Of a DNA stretch of 6,077 bases, positions 4,555 to 6,077 are shown piece after piece. Below the pieces are notes generated by a model. That model was given only the letters and a program-made list of their open reading frames with translations. It did not search any database and was not told the DNA's origin. Source of the stretch: Azoarcus sp. (GTDB lineage Bacteria; Pseudomonadota; Gammaproteobacteria; Burkholderiales; Rhodocyclaceae); the NCBI GenBank assembly GCA_031268685.1, contig JAIRWW010000233.1, positions 1 to 6,077 on the forward strand, read 5' to 3'. The translations under genes and the position numbers were made by a program. Each line of letters starts with the position of its first letter. Position 1 is the stretch's first letter.

Positions 4555-6077
4555 ATGCACAATTTCCACACTCTCGCAAAAATACCGCATTGTCTATTTT
4601 CAAAGTGCGGAGCCATCGTAATTAGGCAAATACTGCTGATATTAGCATTTGCCTTTGCGGTTTCCGCCATGGCGGCGGATTACACACTCATAGGCGGCGC
4701 AGGCGGCACAGGCGGCACGGGCGGCGGCGGCGGCAATGAAGGATCATCTGGCCTTAGCGCGGGCGCTGCGACTGCTGGCGGCAGCGGCGCATACACATCG
4801 CATTCTGGAGGCAGCGCAGGCGCGTCCGGCAGTGGCGGCTCCGAACATAGCGCCGGAAATCCAGGAACGGACGGCGCGGCGGTAACTGGCGGCGGCGGCA
4901 CCTCCGGCACCGGCGGTGAGGCGGGCACGGCGAACAGCGTTACACATGCGGGCGGCGGCGGAGGAGGAGGTGGCGGCGGCGGCGGCGGCGGCGGCAACGA
5001 TATCGCATCCGAGAACGACATCGCACCCGGCGCAATCCGTCTTACGGGCGGCAACGGCGGCAATGCCGGTGACGGCGGCAACGGCGGCAACAGCAATGGA
5101 TCGCCGTCCAGCCCTGCTCCCATTCCATGCCCTAGCGCATCCGCCTGTGGAGGCGGCGTAGGCGGTGCGGGCGGCGGCGGCGGCGGCGGCGGCTCTGCCG
5201 CGCTGACATTAAGTAATGCGCTCTCGTCCGGCAATATCGCCCTGAGCGGCGGCAACGGCGGCAATGGCGGCATCGGCGGCATCGGCGGCCCGGATGACGG
5301 CGACGGCTCTGGCGGCAACGCCGCGGCGGGCGGCAGCGGCGGCGCTGGCGGCGGCGTAAGTCTGACGCTTTCCGCGAGCGAGACAGGAACAATAAACCTG
5401 GCTGGTGGCCTTGGCGGCAGCGGCGGCAATGGCGGCAATGGCGGCGACAGCAACGGCGGAACCTTTTCGGGCACCAACGACCGTGGCGGTAACGGCGGCA
5501 ATGGCGGCCTTGGCGGAAAAGGCGGCGACGTAATGCTGAAACTGGATGCCATGCACGTGAAGACGGGCAACATCACCATCGCAAGCGGGGGGAAAAACAC
5601 CGGCGGCAATCAAGGCGCAACCGGTACCGCTGGAGTCGGCGCTATTCCAGGCAGCGGCGGGGACGGTGGTGCGGAGGGAGCGGACGGTTCGGCAAGTTTC
5701 TTCGCCCATGCGCTGGCCGCGCCGAGTATCAGCCTGACCCGCAATAACGGCGCGCTCATCGTCGAAGTAGATAAGCTCGATGCGAGTGCGCAGAATACCG
5801 AATTGAGAACGAGCGGCACGCTGGACACCGAAGTTCACTTCGGCAGCATCGACTTGCATGGCGGGCGGACGCTCGACGTATCTGGCGCGGCTATTACAAG
5901 CTACCGCTTCGATACGCTGAATGTTACCGCCAGCGCGAAATCCGCAAGAATTGCCGGCGACTTCAGCTTCGAGAAGCGCAGTCTGAACTTCTTCCCGACC
6001 CCCACCATCGACGAAGGCATAACGATGCTGGACATCGGCGGCACAGTGAATCTGGCCAGCGCAAACATCAGCGCACC
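4555..6077 (+). CDS. Glycine-rich exported protein, probable surface protein or autotransporter passenger (3' end cut off)
   Basis: One frame runs without a stop from ATG 4555 to the window edge: 507 complete codons, C-terminus not visible. Residues 1-41 look like a long signal peptide: a 25-residue n-region ending in 'IRQ', hydrophobic core 'ILLILAFAFAVSA' (26-38), then 'AMA-AD', with cleavage likely after Ala40. The next 340 residues are dominated by Gly with Asn, Ser, Ala and Asp. There are GGX runs such as 'GGNGGNGGIGGIGG', a 15-Gly tract (133-147) and an 8-Gly tract (206-213). From about residue 160 the Gly runs alternate with strand-like pieces of the pattern xLxLS..GxIxL. After residue 382 the sequence becomes non-repetitive and beta-rich ('TLDVSGAAITSYRFDTLNVT'), as in beta-helical passengers. 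The only cysteines after the signal peptide are 192 and 198. No two-partner-secretion domain opening is seen. A C-terminal beta-barrel would confirm an autotransporter but lies off the window. The function is not recognised. Confidence 0.88.
   Translation, partial: MHNFHTLAKIPHCLFSKCGAIVIRQILLILAFAFAVSAMAADYTLIGGAGGTGGTGGGGGNEGSSGLSAGAATAGGSGAYTSHSGGSAGASGSGGSEHSAGNPGTDGAAVTGGGGTSGTGGEAGTANSVTHAGGGGGGGGGGGGGGGNDIASENDIAPGAIRLTGGNGGNAGDGGNGGNSNGSPSSPAPIPCPSASACGGGVGGAGGGGGGGGSAALTLSNALSSGNIALSGGNGGNGGIGGIGGPDDGDGSGGNAAAGGSGGAGGGVSLTLSASETGTINLAGGLGGSGGNGGNGGDSNGGTFSGTNDRGGNGGNGGLGGKGGDVMLKLDAMHVKTGNITIASGGKNTGGNQGATGTAGVGAIPGSGGDGGAEGADGSASFFAHALAAPSISLTRNNGALIVEVDKLDASAQNTELRTSGTLDTEVHFGSIDLHGGRTLDVSGAAITSYRFDTLNVTASAKSARIAGDFSFEKRSLNFFPTPTIDEGITMLDIGGTVNLASANISA
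4951..4995 (+). repeat. 15-glycine tract with (GGC)8 run
   Basis: Fifteen consecutive Gly codons sit inside the glycine-rich gene. The last eight are pure GGC (4972-4995); the rest mix GGC, GGA and GGT. A trinucleotide run like this can gain or lose units by slippage without changing frame. Confidence 0.9.
5014..5697 (+). repeat. Four degenerate internal protein repeats (strand pair plus GGX run)
   Basis: The pattern xLxLx(5-8)GxIxLxGG followed by a GGN-type run recurs. The three clear copies have their first Leu at 5203, 5362 and 5536 (residues 217, 270, 328), spaced 53 and 58 residues. A weaker first copy ends 'GAIRLTGGNGGN' (residues 160-171). The Gly runs vary in length and wording while the strand pattern is kept, as expected for structural repeats rather than recent DNA duplication. 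Confidence 0.65.
5170..5193 (+). repeat. Second (GGC)8 run
   Basis: Eight perfect GGC units encode eight Gly (residues 206-213), just before the strand-like segment 'SAALTLSNALSSGNIALSGG'. It is the same length as the pure GGC part of the tract at 4972-4995. Confidence 0.9.

Noticed and set aside
4163..4611. AAGTGCGG words resembling the Haemophilus DNA uptake signal (AAGTGCGGT)
   Set aside because: Both copies end in A instead of T, and the genome type is not Pasteurellaceae; they are explained as a local direct repeat.
4680..5609. Long minus-strand proline-rich frame (309 residues)
   Set aside because: It is the antisense of the GGC-rich gene: GGC codons read as GCC or CCG on the other strand. 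There is no ribosome site or domain, and the plus strand has a signal peptide and ordered repeats.
5209..5859. Minus-strand alanine-rich frame (216 residues)
   Set aside because: Another antisense shadow of the same repetitive gene with no recognisable motif.

Overview
This window looks like chromosome of a high-GC Gram-negative bacterium, most likely a betaproteobacterium. That rests on the ProA sequence style, on dipeptide-type ABC permeases with large non-cytoplasmic inserts, and on a dispersed 'TTCGGGCTGAGCTTGTCGAAG' type repeat that I recall from beta- and gammaproteobacterial intergenic regions. The assignment is an inference from recognition, not from a search.

Layout. (1) Positions 1-2307 hold two adjacent plus-strand permease genes of a peptide/nickel-type (Dpp/Opp/Yej) ABC importer. 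The first is cut by the window's left edge. The second carries an unusually long N-terminal part. Their ATPase partners are not downstream. (2) Positions 2308-2577 are a convergent intergenic region. It contains a plausible terminator hairpin, an array of eight 15-bp tandem units (the first two decayed) and an inverted-repeat REP-like element (copy A). (3) Positions 2578-3855, minus strand, are a complete proA (gamma-glutamyl phosphate reductase, proline biosynthesis). (4) Positions 3856-4554 are about 700 bp of divergent intergenic DNA, partly AT-rich, with two further diverged copies (B and C) of the same REP-like element and no convincing gene. (5) From 4555 to the right edge, plus strand, there is one continuous reading frame that never stops in the window. 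It encodes a signal peptide followed by a very glycine-rich exported protein, probably a surface protein or autotransporter passenger.

The three gene blocks do not form one pathway: peptide uptake, proline synthesis and a surface protein are separate jobs separated by repeat-bearing spacers. The most interesting parts are the glycine-rich protein, with GGX repeats alternating with beta-strand-like segments, the three-copy REP-like family, and the 15-bp array that abuts one of its members. No CRISPR array, RNA gene, insertion sequence or phage gene was seen.
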